64,000 bases of DNA from Owenia fusiformis (Eukaryota > Annelida > Polychaeta > Sabellida > Oweniidae). The position numbers and the translations under genes are program-made. The stretch is from contig CAIIXF020000005.1 in NCBI GenBank assembly GCA_903813345.2, forward strand, positions 7,941,375-8,005,374. The letters are read 5' to 3'. The notes under the pieces were generated by a model. It worked only from the letters and a program-made list of their open reading frames with translations, ran no database searches and was not told where the DNA came from. Shown piece after piece: positions 12,401-22,809 of the stretch; positions within the stretch are counted from its first letter, which is position 1; the number at the start of each line of letters is the position of its first letter.

Positions 12401-15400
12401 GACAAGAAGCACTTAGCAGATGTGTAGTGGTATTGTTCTTTGTCGTTAAACCATTCTACAAGTTGGCTGAAACGGCCTTATGATCATCGCTGGTCCAGAC
12501 TTGATGTTTATTCAACTAACAACCAACTCTGAGAGCAGTGACAAGACACATGTAGTGTGTTCCACCTCACTTTGTATGCAAGACTGGTTCCTTTAGGACC
12601 CTGTGCTGTGACTCATGGTAGTTGATTTATCGGCAGTTTCCTAGAATTCCAATGGATGAAAGGATGATGCCTTTGTCTACACTGACAAGAACTACAACAA
12701 TGGCTTGGATTAACTCTTGTATATCTCATCCAAGCTGCAGGTGGGTCTACAGCTTCAAGAACTATATACAACTTTAAGTACTCTGCAACTTGTTACCAAC
12801 TCAGTATTGCACTGTAGTCTGGTGATTGGAAGTAATACTGGGTGGACTTGGTTTGTCTTTATCTTGTACACAGCCATTCCTTGTCTATCCAGTTCTTGTG
12901 TAAGTGGAACTGTTTTGCAGAAGGGTTCAACTCAACCAGCTTGTGACCTGGACCTTTGAAGAACTACAAGGTTGCCTCGTTTGGTTAAACGGCCCATCCT
13001 TGGCTAACCAGTTCTGTTCATAGGAGTTATTCGCAACCCTTAGATGGGTAAGGATACTCACTGTGAAAGGACATACAGTCTCCCAGATGTGTAGCTGACC
13101 ATAGGCCCATCCGGCCTCCCCGCAGTATTTTTAAGTTTTACTGCGTACAATTATGAAGTTATAGCATATAAAGGGGTGTTAGGTCAGTTGACCTAGAGGG
13201 ATTCAGGTTATCCTGTTGTTTTTGGACTTGCCCATTTTTCCAAATTAGGGGTATTAGCATATGTCATGGAATAGGTTTGTATTGTAATTAATAGAAAATT
13301 TACTTGTAAAATTTCTCAATTTTAGCACATCCCAGATTATATTAATTTTGATTGAAAGATGTGTTGTGGAAAAATCTGTATATTTTAGGCTGCCATCTTT
13401 TAATTTCAAATTTTATTTTTGAAATTTTATTTTTATTTTTGAGTTTCATGAGTCTATTTTTTAGTTGGAATTTTGATTAATGTAGATGGTCCAAAGCCCC
13501 CTTGAATAATTGGATCAGTAGAAGCTTTACCATAAAGCTTTAAAATCTTGTTAAAGTCTCATTTTTAATGAGATAATAATGACCTGACCAAAACCCCTGC
13601 TTTATGTAGCCACTCCTCTATTGAAGGAAATTCTCAAACACCTCCGAGAGTTATGCTCAAAACACAAGTGCCTTTGCTATCATACAGTTGTATGTTTTGT
13701 TTAACGAGCAATATAAATGTACTTCTGAACTCATGTCATACAATGAATAATGTGGAACTAAAGGCAGTAGCAACAATACAAAGGCAGGGTCATCTTTCAA
13801 GGAAAGAGCAACATTAAACAGCCATTGGTGGTATAAAAATGAAGGAACTTGTCTATATAACTGTTTATTACAATTGTAGTGAAGACGCACCTAGAAGAGG
13901 AAGTGGAGTCTCCATTCCTCCCCCCTAAAGGCTGCTGGAGAAAGGCTCTCTGGGTCATCTCTCTACCACTCATTGCGTTGCTCTTCATTACCATTCCAGA
14001 CTGCAGAAAAGTAAGTAAAATGTGGCTGTTGGATGTTTAGAATGGGAGGGTCAGATGGTAAAAATATTTGGAGGCCTAGTCTAATCAGATATCTCAAAAC
14101 AATTTGTTCCTAGAACATATGTATCTGCTAAGTTTACCGAAAACACTTAATGATGGCAGGTACTTTTCCCTTGCTATCAAACGCTGTAAAAAGGATCTTT
14201 GCCTTTGTTAATGATGTCATGTCATTGACAGCATATGCTTTATTCAGTCCTTTTTATTATATTATATATTTTATATTATATACAGGGTGGGCCAAAAAAA
14301 ACGCCACTTTTTTCAAGACACTACAACTTTTTTATTTTCCAACCCTTTCCAAGGGGAGTTCAAATGGTCCGCCTCCCTAATTGATGACATATTTTAGTTT
14401 TAGCCGCCTTGCTGATATTGCAATGTTAATGAAATGTAAGCTAAGTTTTTTTCAACCTTTAGTTGAGCAATTTTCTAGATTTGGTGCCTTCATACAATCT
14501 CCTGGAGACCTTCCCATACCTTATACTCACTGGAGTTTGCATCGAGGCTATTAGCTCGGCGATCATCAGGCCGTATCAGTTCAGGAACATTTTGCAAATT
14601 ATGCTTATTTCTCATGGCACACCACATGTTTAAGTGAGACGCTGGTGACATATTTTATTCAAGTAAAAGTGTATAATTTATGCTCCATGGCTAGATAACA
14701 ACCTCAAGTTTCATTTGGTATTCAAATTATGATTTAATATCAAAAATTAAAAAAGTTGTAGCATTTTGAAAAAAGTGGCGTTTTTTTTGGCCCACCCTGT
14801 ATATATATTATATTATTACTTTATTTATGTTAATCATTGTTTTTTGTTTTAGGAACGCTGGAAAAAGTGGTATCTTCTGACATTTTTAATGGCATGTATA
14901 TGGACTGGTCTGTTTTCTTATGTAATGGTCTGGATGATAACAGTTATTGGTAAGTTCTTTTTTGTAATTCCATCAAAGTACAAAATATGTATGTGAAGTG
15001 AAATACAGCAAAACCTGTTTAATCCAAAATGCTTTTGGGAATGGCCAAAAGTGTTTGGATCAGCAGGTATGCTTCAATGTTTTGTAACTTGTGAATTGAT
15101 GGGAGATAACAGGATAGGTCTGAGAAAAGTGTTCACATTGAGAGGTGTTCGTATTCGAGAGGTAATTAGCAATGCAGAAGTTCTGTAGTATATATGACAT
15201 CATCATAATATGTTCTCCTTTTAATCGCACTTTGAAAAGTGCAATTTTGCCATCATCTTTCCAAGAATGTAAATGCTCCTTTTAGTTACAATACTGTTAA
15301 ATTAATACAGTATTTACAGCCTTCTATTTTGTATTGTAGGTCATACGATAAGTATCCCAGATTCCATTATGGGGCTTACATTTATAGCAGCAGGGGCTAG

Positions 15401-16903
15401 TGTACCAGACGCCATATCCAGCCTTCTTGTTGTCAAAGATGGTAAGTTATTCACCAATTCTATAGTACCCACTGTTACACTATAAATGAGGTGTTTTTTA
15501 ACTTAGGAAATGATGTATTGTTTAAGACGTTCAGTTAGATAAGTGGTGTGAAATATAAGACTGAAATTCTGTGCACATATGTAAAAGTACTTCACAAGAT
15601 ATCTTTGTTTTGTTTTAGGGTTTGGGGACATGGCTGTGTCTAATGCAATAGGTAGCAATGTCTTTGATATTCTGCTGTGCCTTGGATTACCATGGTTTCT
15701 GAAGTCAATCATTCAACAAAGCCCAATTGTTGTATTTAGCGATGGTAGGTAAAGCTTATGACGTAAAATATCAAAGATAGTAAATGATTGAATTCAACTT
15801 AAGTAGCCTTTAGCACTCAGTCATTTTCTTCTTTTACATGATGGCCACTGTAGCTTCATCTGGAATGGCATGAATTGATTTGAACATACAATAAATGATC
15901 TTTATATGGCAACCTGGATTTAAAATCCCTATAGATACAAAAATGATACTTTAACATTGTAATGATCGTGACATAACACAACGGCATTTACCTGAATCTG
16001 CAAAACCAGATCCATGTTTATTATTGTCAATAAAATTGTGCATTTATAACTGCTCTTTTACCCTGGATGGCTTGGTTATCATATTAACATATACCAAAGG
16101 CTGTTATCGAAAGATTTGTCCGCTGTGACGGAGCATGCTATTTTTCATAAGAACACTAAGAATACTTCCAAAATTTAGTTTTTAACTCACATGCTTCGTT
16201 ATATCAAATAAAATTACTTACTCAATGCAATGGATATATAATTTGCGGGTAACTTTCACTTCTGTTTGAAGTCCAATAATGCTATCAGTAAAAGCTATTG
16301 AAAACGGCGCCAGAGTATGATACTCCAAAATGTGCCATTTCTTTTTAACTTTTTAATGGCATGATATAGTGACACTAAAATATTTACATATGTTTTTAAC
16401 ATAACTGTAACTCTGAATGTATTCATGAGATCTGGATGTATTGGGTCTTTTTAATTTTTTATAAAGAAATAATGTTCAAATTTTTTGTCTGCTGCGACGG
16501 AGCAGTTTCACAGTTCACTTTTGCAACTGCTCTGTCACAGCTTACAAAAAAATTTAACATAATTTTTTTGTAAAAAAATGACAAGACCCAATACACCAAT
16601 ATCTCATTAATACCTTGTCACAGCAGACAAATCTTTCGATACTAGCCTGTGTATACATGTACTAAATATTTAAGATTAGGAGAATATTGTTGTTTATTTT
16701 CAGGTCTGGTCTACTCCTCCATAGCATTGTTCTCCACTGTAATCTTCCTACTACTTGTAACTTATTTGAATGGTTGGAGATTGACAAAACTATATGGAGC
16801 TATACTCATGGTGGCTTATTTCGTTTTCCTAGTTTTTGCATCATTATTTGAAATGAATGTATTTGGGGATTTTAATCCCCCTGTCTGTCCAATTAAGTTA
16901 TGA
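383..16903 (+). CDS. K+-dependent Na+/Ca2+ exchanger (SLC24/NCKX family), C-terminal part, nine exons
   Basis: A membrane antiporter that exports Ca2+ and K+ in exchange for Na+. Exons: 383-483, 1147-1313, 2370-2480, 3281-3364, 13880-14010, 14853-14949, 15340-15441, 15619-15744, 16704-16903; they join in frame into 372 residues ending NPPVCPIKL and a stop. Order: a membrane segment ([17 protein letters not shown]), then DEKIYWYEGL and a second segment ending LLMKFN, an acidic Ser/Asn-rich cytosolic loop, ESPF and then [15 protein letters not shown], and the membrane cluster with the alpha-2 repeat ([14 protein letters not shown], then [16 protein letters not shown]), which in this family lines the ion site. 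The DEK-W-EGL and ESPF/PDC signatures resemble NCKX3/4 more than NCKX1/2, from memory of the family. The N-terminal cluster with alpha-1 must lie upstream of the window. Family call strong; paralogue uncertain. Confidence 0.93.
1147..1313 (+). CDS. NCKX exon b (membrane segment and start of cytosolic loop)
   Basis: TTTCAG acceptor, GTAAGTC donor. It encodes [20 protein letters not shown], then a Cys-rich start of the cytosolic loop ([16 protein letters not shown]) and [13 protein letters not shown]. The reading frame is the natural continuation of exon a. Confidence 0.9.
1640..1880. repeat. Dispersed element with (CCGT)n simple repeat
   Basis: A run of CCGT/CTGT units at about 1648-1698 starts a stretch that reads like a dispersed marine-invertebrate repeat (GGCCACACAAATTAAAACTG after the run). 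It sits in the intron after exon b. No coding signal. Confidence 0.45.
2370..2480 (+). CDS. NCKX exon c (cytosolic loop, phase 1-1)
   Basis: TTTTAG acceptor, GTATTT donor, 111 bases. It encodes a hydrophilic loop rich in Ser, Asp and Glu ([18 protein letters not shown] in its second half). Entry and exit phase are both 1, so skipping it keeps the frame. Confidence 0.75.
2915..3048 (+). repeat. GTCACCACC repeat family, copy A
   Basis: Begins ATGTCACCACAAGAAGGGG and ends with the family tail GTGGTGACATTTTGCATG, TTAATGCCTTGTT. The two ends hold short inverted GTCACC/GGTGAC motifs. Same family as the copies at 4034, 40229, 54031, 55860 and 61799. Confidence 0.7.
3281..3364 (+). CDS. NCKX exon d (cytosolic loop, phase 1-1)
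   Basis: GTTTTAG acceptor, GTAATT donor, 84 bases. It encodes [18 protein letters not shown] followed by the acidic [10 protein letters not shown]. It is symmetric in phase like exon c and is followed by a 10.5-kb intron. Confidence 0.7.
4034..4155 (+). repeat. GTCACCACC repeat family, copy B
   Basis: Starts ATGTCACCAGCCAGCAGTGG, contains GTAACAAATGGCAGGTGGTG, and ends TTAATGCCTTGTTTTAAT. Nearly the same tail as copy C. Confidence 0.7.
5121..5265 (+). repeat. Left arm of a distant inverted repeat pair
   Basis: About 145 bases that recur almost exactly in reverse complement at 13146-13290. The core TCAACTGACCTAACACCCC and CCTATTCCATGACATATGC match without gaps by eye. The pair could be the ends of one 8.2-kb insertion or two copies of a dispersed repeat in opposite directions. 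Confidence 0.8.
5470..6014. mobile_element. 545-bp MITE with 8-bp target duplication
   Basis: Terminal inverted repeats of about 175 bases starting TTATCCCGTGCCAGGACTAT; the right end mirrors them to ACGGGATAA. The 8-mer AAGTAGCC flanks both sides exactly (5462-5469 and 6015-6022). The loop of about 190 bases has no transposase. The end also holds the palindrome CAGGACTATAGTCCTG. An 8-bp duplication is typical of hAT and P elements, but the terminal bases are not the usual hAT CAGNG, so superfamily is open. Confidence 0.88.
6334..8374. mobile_element. 2-kb foldback-type element with GCGAAC-periodic arms
   Basis: Long inverted repeats at 6334-6507 and 8200-8374, near identical in reverse complement, beginning AGGCCTCCTAGAC. 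Each arm is built of about eight degenerate units of roughly 21 bases around CGCGAAC or a variant. Flanks are GTCTTTC on the left and GTCTTTG on the right, a possible imperfect 7-bp duplication. The 1.7-kb middle has no visible transposase. The architecture (tandem short repeats inside long inverted repeats) matches foldback elements such as sea urchin TU. Confidence 0.75.
10550..11178. repeat. Tandem array, three ~210-bp units
   Basis: Units at about 10550-10766, 10767-10980 and 10981-11178. Each holds GGGCCTGG(A/T)TTGC, then CACTCCA, TTCATTTGGT, ACTAGTTCATG and GGATAAACT in the same order. The copies have diverged by substitutions and small deletions. No reading frame spans them. Confidence 0.75.
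11195..11915. repeat. Degenerate tandem array, ~176-184-bp units
   Basis: A marker like CCAAG-CAAGAACTTTGTGGATCCAG recurs at about 11200, 11345, 11520, 11705 and 11882, so the last units are spaced 176-184 bases. Between them GACAGATGGATGT-like segments also recur. Strongly diverged; follows directly after the 210-bp array. Confidence 0.55.
13146..13290 (-). repeat. Right arm of the distant inverted repeat pair
   Basis: Reverse complement of 5121-5265. Similarity ends at GTAC on the inner side of both arms and near ATTAC on the outer side. Confidence 0.8.
13880..14010 (+). CDS. NCKX exon e (end of loop and first C-terminal helix)
   Basis: Acceptor TTGTAG, donor GTAAGT. It encodes [20 protein letters not shown] and then [22 protein letters not shown]. 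The ESPF motif and the Pro-Asp-Cys end of the helix are typical of NCKX proteins at this place. Confidence 0.9.
14283..14799. mobile_element. Tc1/mariner-type MITE, 517 bp
   Basis: Ends CAGGGTGGGCCAAAAAAAAC and its reverse complement, flanked by TA on both sides (14281-14282, 14800-14801). The inverted repeats run about 30 bases. The interior has no transposase frame. Lies in the intron between exons e and f. Confidence 0.9.
14853..14949 (+). CDS. NCKX exon f (second C-terminal helix)
   Basis: Acceptor TGTTTTAG, donor GTAAGT. It encodes [19 protein letters not shown] and [13 protein letters not shown], a Trp-rich helix before the alpha-2 repeat. Confidence 0.9.
15006..15190. mobile_element. 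Degenerate MITE of the CAGYAAAACCTGT type
   Basis: Begins CAGCAAAACCTGTTTAATCC and contains GTGTTCACATTGAGAGGTG. The same end occurs at 19167 and, inverted, near 57393. The right border is unclear. Lies in an NCKX intron. Confidence 0.5.
15340..15441 (+). CDS. NCKX exon g (first half of alpha-2 repeat)
   Basis: Acceptor TTGTAG, donor GTAAGT. It encodes [20 protein letters not shown] and [14 protein letters not shown]. The GLTF-AAG-S-PD core with its Asp is the ion-coordinating signature of the family. Confidence 0.95.
15619..15744 (+). CDS. NCKX exon h (second half of alpha-2 repeat)
   Basis: Acceptor GTTTTAG, donor GTAGGT. It encodes [20 protein letters not shown], then [33 protein letters not shown] is the second half of the alpha-2 repeat. 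Confidence 0.95.
16102..16642. mobile_element. MITE with 28-base inverted ends
   Basis: The left end TATCGAAAGATTTGTCCGCT is mirrored at 16613-16642. The motif CTGYGACGGAGCA occurs at both ends and again as an inverted pair near 16490-16540. No coding. It fills most of the last NCKX intron, ending about 60 bases before the last exon. Confidence 0.75.
16704..16903 (+). CDS. NCKX last exon (two terminal helices and stop)
   Basis: Acceptor TTTTCAG. It encodes two hydrophobic helices ([18 protein letters not shown], then [20 protein letters not shown]) separated by NGWRLTK, then a short tail ending CPIKL and TGA... the stop read here is TGA at 16901-16903. The C-terminus is therefore inside the window. 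Confidence 0.92.
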
Positions 16904-17244
16904 AATCCAGTGATGAATATTAATTGACGAGACACCAGTGATTAATGGGAATGCAATCCAAATTGCTATTCAAAAATCAGATGAGCTGATTCAAAAATCA
17001 GTGGAGAAATATTTACAGGATGTATGGGATGGAAAAAAGATATTTACAGAAAAAGTATCTGAGAAATTATAAACAGGTCTCTCTTTTCACTGGTCTCCAC
17101 TTATTTACAAGGATATGGGTCATTCAAGCAGCATCACGGATGGGCTTCCAGTACACGAGCATTTTTCATTTCACTTATTTTCTAAAGCTAAGTGGAAAAG
17201 TCTTGCGACTTTGTTAAAGTTGCATTCTTGGAACAGTATGAAGA

Positions 17245-17250
17245 AATAAA
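17245..17250 (+). terminator. Possible poly(A) signal of the NCKX transcript
   Basis: First AATAAA after the NCKX stop, about 340 bases downstream. A second AATAAA lies at 18176-18181. Which is used cannot be told from sequence alone. Confidence 0.35.
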
Positions 17251-19166
17251 ATTGTATTTTCTGATTTGAACTGGAAACTGGGTGATATTTTTCAAGTAAA
17301 TATTGCTGCTAGCTTTTTTAGCTAAATATGAGAATGTAACTTGACTTCTTAAAGGATGAAAGAGGAGAGTGATGAATTATCTAAATATCAGCTGTTGCAG
17401 AACAGTCCTATCTAGATGGGGACCAGTGCTTTTGAAAAAATTATTTATTCATTATATTTTTATTCTTCATTTTGGTGATGTGAAAAAATTGCCAATCTTT
17501 ATGTATATTTACTTGAACTCATTGGCGTTCTAATCAATGTGACTTTATTTTGTGTGGTCAAAATTACAAAATTTACAAATGAAGTACAAGTACAATAATT
17601 TGACATTTTGACACTGTTATTATTTTTGTTTTAATGTATATTTGATATTTTAAAGATGAATCTATATATAGAATCTCTGTGATATATTTTACATCACGTA
17701 CTGTGTGTATAGTACATGTATAGCATGTAATATTTGTGTTTAAGATGTGTTTCGAACAAAAAAAGTTGCAGTAGAAATCAAAATTTGTCAAATGTTTTCC
17801 TCCCCACTGTATATTATTTAAACAGAATAATTGATTTGAAAGACTGTATTTCATTTATAATTCTAAATCCATGTAACCATTGATTGCTGATGAAATAATC
17901 TGCAGTAAAACTTGTTTTTGTGATGTCGAGAGTGAAATCATCAAAATATCAACCTTTTTCAGTTTTTGAATGCCCCGTTAACTCATATCATAGGAATCTC
18001 TAAATGTGAAATTACAGTCTTTGAACCTTAATTCTGAGGAAGGTCACAATGCTAAGTTCAAAGTTTTGTCAAGTAGCTATCTAATGGGCTAAAACATGTT
18101 ACATAAGTTCACAGTCAGCATACTTACTGTTAAAGGTGGAGCCACCATTTGTCCTTAGATGAGTGATGAAATCTCAATAAAGACAACGAATCATTTGTTG
18201 CATTTTACTTTATTGACAATATGAACGTCAAGGGTTTTCATATAACATGTCTTACTGTACTATATTTGACAGGGAAATGTGATTTATTACTACGTAGGAG
18301 AAGATTTGTCTAAAACAGGTTTTAGTCTACCTTGAAAGGGTCTTTGCAACCCTGTAAAGTCTTTCAGTTTGTAGATTTCTAAACACTTCCATAAAAGTTA
18401 AAAGTGTAAGATGTATTCTATTTTTAAATTGTTATTTAGTGTAGCCTGTTGACTGATTTCATTAAAGTAAAAAAAAATGTGTGTACTGTATGTTAAAGGA
18501 ATTAAGGTATTTTAAAAATGTAAAATTCTACCATAATTTGAAGTGATTTAGTGTAATATAGAATTATAAATAATGAGACTAATGTATTTAAGCAAGTGCA
18601 CTTATCACCTGACTTATATATATATGTACACGTGCAACATGTTGAACATGTGGGAAGTAGTTATTTATGGGTTCTTTAAAGGGACTTGGTCATGTTAAAA
18701 ATAACACTTTGTATAGTCCTGCATACAAACAAGATTAACCAGGCTTCTATACAGGACCTTCTACATCACATTTATTGAGAACTGTTGTTTTAGGTTGCAA
18801 AATAAGCAATTTTTTTAGGGGTGGATGCAATATCAGAGTTGAACTACTACAGTATTATTTTGTAGTAGCCTCATTGATATTTGTTGCTACAAGCTTATTA
18901 TTAGAACCTTAAAACAAAAAATTATATATGTACACCCAATGATATTAGTTTGAAAACAGGAAATAGTAAAAAATCCGTAAGCTTACTTTGTTCTGTAAAA
19001 TGATATATAACAAACGTAAACAATGTCTGTTCGAGTTCTTGCTACCACAATATATAAGAAATGTATATACACATAGCACAAGAAGTACAAATCTAATTAG
19101 AATTCCCAGGGCAAAGAAAGATCTGATATATATAAATACTATATATAAGCAGACTAATAAGATATA

Positions 19167-19272
19167 TAGTAAAACCTGTGTATGTTGAACATTTTTGCAA
19201 GAAATATTTTCAGCGTTGTGTGGAGGAAGGGTGTTCAGTAGAAAGAGATGTTCACACAGACAGGTTTTACTG
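19167..19272. mobile_element. Short MITE, TAGTAAAACCTGT ends
   Basis: The left end TAGTAAAACCTGTGTATG is mirrored by CACACAGACAGGTTTTACTG on the right. TA flanks both sides. About 106 bases, able to fold as a hairpin. Confidence 0.6.
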
Positions 19273-19503
19273 TACATTATTGATCCTATTAAGTGTCTTG
19301 ATTTTATTATATGGGTTCAATCATAAAATATTTATGTCATGATGAATCTCATATTGATCCTAAGAATATAATTAAAATGGTTTTATAAAGTAATAACTTT
19401 AACTATGAAGTGTGGTTGTTTCATGTTTGAGACTTATGTTGGTCTTTTTATAATTTAGATTGAATGTGTAAACAATTTCACAACAGGAATGTTTCACTTA
19501 TAA

Positions 19504-19820
19504 TATTGTGTTTGTCTTTAATTTGACAAGAGTTTTAAATTGGCAAATTAAAAAAATCGCCAAATCATATAGTCGCCAAAATCCCTGGGAATATGACATG
19601 TTTTTCATTTGGTGCACTTCATGTTATAAGAAAGATACCAAGATGGCTGGGCTGGATAGAAACAGCAAGAAATATTGACAAATTGTTCAATATTTTGAAT
19701 TGGGTTGGATGGGAGGATGTCTGAGACACTTGAAAAACCGCCAAATTAAAGAGACACCAATAGGCCCAAAAACAGAAAATTCTCAAATTAAATAGCGCCA
19801 AATTAAAGACAAATACAGTA
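19504..19820. mobile_element. MITE with TTTGTCTTTAATTTG ends
   Basis: TATTGTGTTTGTCTTTAATTTG-like left end (19504-19525) is mirrored at 19799-19820. Inside, CGCCAAATTAAA-type motifs recur in both directions. Right border fits, target duplication uncertain. Confidence 0.55.
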
Positions 19821-20087
19821 GTTGTTTCATAAATGACCTCAACTAGCCTGCCTGCATGAGCATTCTTAAATTCAAAAAGACCAGCTGCTATTGAGATCCT
19901 TTAAGATTAACAACTTTTTCAGAAAATCCTGAGAATTGGATAAAAAAGCCTTTAGTAGTTAATAGGACAGCAAAGACTAAAGGTCTGTTTAAGGTTTAAG
20001 TTCATCAGGCAAATTGATTGAGAAAGTGGACTCGCCTTTTTCAAGACATTCCTACATTTTAAATATTCATAAGTAATACCTTTCAGG

Positions 20088-20193
20088 TAGCCTTGCCCAA
20101 GTCGGTATTTTTTTACTTATCTTGAATCTTGAATTATTACCATGTCATAATAGAAATCAAGATAAGTAAAAGAAACCAACTTGGGCAAGGCTA
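20088..20193. repeat. Hairpin element, ~40-base arms
   Basis: TAGCCTTGCCCAAGTCGGTA and the following A/T-rich arm to TTACTTATCTTGA pair with the inverse at 20157-20193 across a loop of about 25 bases. Could be a very short MITE. Confidence 0.6.
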
Positions 20194-20789
20194 ATGAAAT
20201 GGCAATATCTCCAGTTCTATTCAGTATTTTTACTCCAAATTTTGACAAGTTGTTCTAATGTGGTAATCATTACTAAAAATTGTATTTCAGTGATAAAATT
20301 CAAGGTATAGGTCACGGGATGGAGGTAATTTGCAGTTTTCCACTAAAAAACACTCTTACTTATCCGTCACCAGGGCCAACATTTTCCTCTTATATTTACA
20401 TCGGGCAAGGGTTAACCTATATTTGACAAGAAATCTCATTTTCCAGAAAATAAAATTAGGATTACAGTAGCACCTTTTTGAATAGATAGCTTTCAAGTCT
20501 ATAGTCTTTGCTGTCACTTGGACTGTTGAATGGTCCTTTGATTACAAAAAATATTTTAAATATGGATGTTCAGACTTCATTTCTGATAGTGGATATGGTT
20601 TTCCACAGTTTCTCATGTTGGTTGTTTGCATTTTGATAATGCAATATATATTTTTGTTAACTCCTATATATAAATAAACACCAATTTTTAATGCTGTTAA
20701 ATTATCTTATGTGTTTTTTATTATGCACATGTTTACAGTCAAAGTATCAAATATATCATTCACAGTTTCCAATGATAATTCTACAGGTC

Positions 20790-21000
20790 TGTAGCCAGGG
20801 GGTGGTCTTTGGGAGGACCCCCTCCTGAAAAAAGTCTTTCACAATCATGCAGTTTCCCACCATACTGAGCACTTTAAGTGGGCCAAAGTTGTCAAATGTG
20901 AACCCTTTTGGAATTTTTTGAAAAGTGAGCGCCCCTTGGCAAATGCTGAGTGGGCTGGAGTTTCACAATGCCGTACTACTATTATAGCAAAAGGCTCGTA
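20790..21000. repeat. Possible hAT-derived remnant
   Basis: CAGGTCTGTAGCCAGGGGGT at 20785 resembles a hAT end (CAGGNCTGTAGCC), and GTGAGCGCCCCTTGG and AAGTGGGCC inside recall the subterminal repeats at 44177-45662. No matching right end found. Confidence 0.25.
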
Positions 21001-22245
21001 GCCAGCTTTTCTCAAGGGGGTTATTTTATAAAACTTTATTTCAATGTTTTACTTATTGCTCTTATTTCTCAATTAAAGATGTCAGGATATACAGTATCAT
21101 ATTAGATACATGCGAGTGGTATCTGTTCCGCACGATCTGGGTAAAAATAACACTCTCGGGGTAAAAATCACTTACAGGTAGGTCATAAAACTGCATCCAA
21201 ATCACAATTCACTGTGATTATTCTGTAGTGTTTATGGTGAATCACATATTTACCTACCCTACTGTATTCACCCATGGAGCACATCAGCTTATCTCAAGTT
21301 TTTTCCCAAACTGGCACACAGTTAAGATGTCAATTTGTGCAGTCTCGTGAACAACCTAGATAAATGTAAGTACATGTATTCTAAAAATACAGATGATGTG
21401 AAACACATTCTGCTAGCTAAATATACTAACAAGAACAAGCAAGGTCGATGAACTTTTGTTTTGTTGTTTTGTTCCAAAATCTTGCGAATTTTACCAGAAT
21501 CTGTGGATTTTGCATGAGAGAACTGTTTGATGACTACCTTTGTAGATTTCTAACCTTGTGTTTGACAGTGTTGCTCTTTTATTTTGGCATAAGAACTTGT
21601 ACCAAGAGTTACATCCAATCACAAGACCATTCCCTGGCAAATAAGATTTAAATGACAACCTTAAGCTTCCTTGGTCATGAAATTTAGGCTCTCTATCGTT
21701 TCAGGAAGATGTCAACCATATTGAACACAGGCCCTGGAAGATTAACCCCCCCAGTCACAATATAGCTAATGTAAAAAAAAGTTCTACCTAAATACATAGT
21801 GAGTGGGGGGTGAACTCTTGTTCCCGTGTCTGTTATATTGGATGTTGATAAGTTGCTCTGAGATTTGGTTGCTACATAATTTGACTGTTCCCGGGCCTAT
21901 GACAGGGAATGTAGTTTGTTCAAGCTGCTACATGAGCTGTAATCGGAATATCTCTGTTTGTTTACATGCCACGCCCCCTTCATGTCAGCCTGACATTACC
22001 GAGGTCAAGGTCCTCGTCGTCTGCTATTTTGTTTCAAAACGAGGCTATATTTTGACGTCACTAACCACTTGCAAAGTAATAACAACATGTTCTCTGCGTT
22101 AGTTCATCATTTTCTGAATGTATAGCATGACAATAGCAGCTGGATTAAATATGTTCAATTCAACAGTAACTGAGGAGAGACAATATGCTGATTTTGTTTG
22201 AGAATGTAGACGTTTTATACATAAAAACATAGGCCTACTCTCGAT

Positions 22246-22809
22246 ATGTCGAAGGAAAAGAAAAAAGTTGAGGAATTTTTGCAAAAAAATCCACATTTTC
22301 TCAAAGAATGGATTAGAGAAAATGCAAGCCCTGAGTTGAAGGCAGAATTATCTGATGAGTTGAAAGTTAATGAGCCTGTTATCCAATATGATAGTAGCGC
22401 CAGAAATTCCATAACACAATGCATGTTCAAAAGTTATGTGGAGGGGAAGAGGTCGAAAAAGATATCTGTGCAGAAGGATATCTCGGCTCTTCAGAGTATG
22501 AACGAGAAAGAACTGTTCATGGAATTGATAAGAGATGTTGCAAATGAGCTTGATGTAAATGTATTATGCCATAAAATTCTAGTCAATGTCAGTATGCTGA
22601 CAAAATGTGATCGTGGTAGCTTATTCCTTGCAAGGGGTCCAAAGGAAAATCGTTTCCTTGTGTCCAAACTCTTTGATGTGACACAGACTTCAACAATTCA
22701 AGAATCCATTCATACTGCAGATAATGAAATAAAAGTTCCATTTGGTGTTGGAATTGCAGGTTGTGTTGCAGAAACAAAAACCATGATAAATATCACTGAT
22801 GCTTATGAG
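22246..22809 (+). CDS. PDE11A: PDE11-like exon 1: start codon, N-terminus, first half of GAF-A
   Basis: 188 codons from ATG at 22246 to a GTAAGA donor, phase 0. An in-frame TAA 24 bases upstream (22222-22224) supports this ATG as start. The first 80 residues ([19 protein letters not shown], then a Lys-rich stretch with GKRSKKIS) resemble the short helical N-terminus of the family. GAF-A follows, with [31 protein letters not shown] and ITDAYE. Confidence 0.93.

Larger units (their letters stand above)
3365..13879 (+). other. 10.5-kb NCKX intron packed with repeats
   Basis: Lies between exons d and e. No exon-like reading frame with good splice sites was found in it. Its content is entered separately: copy B of the GTCACCACC family, inverted repeats at 5121/13146, a 545-bp MITE, a 2-kb foldback element and two tandem arrays. 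About 8.4-10.5 kb and 11.9-13.1 kb are otherwise featureless, without convincing coding. Confidence 0.8.
16904..22245. other. Intergenic region between NCKX and PDE11-like genes
   Basis: Holds the NCKX 3' end and the sequence upstream of the phosphodiesterase start codon. Hairpin or MITE-like elements at 19167, 19504 and 20088 are entered separately. Short frames here (for example 18945-19277 on the minus strand) show no family resemblance and overlap inverted repeats. Confidence 0.75.

Noticed and set aside
18945-19277. 110-codon minus-strand ORF with hydrophobic stretches
   Set aside because: Overlaps a MITE hairpin and T-rich sequence; hydrophobicity follows from base composition.
21803-22102. 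99-codon ORF upstream of the phosphodiesterase start
   Set aside because: Not in frame with exon 1, no recognisable domain, and no donor that would join it to exon 2 convincingly.
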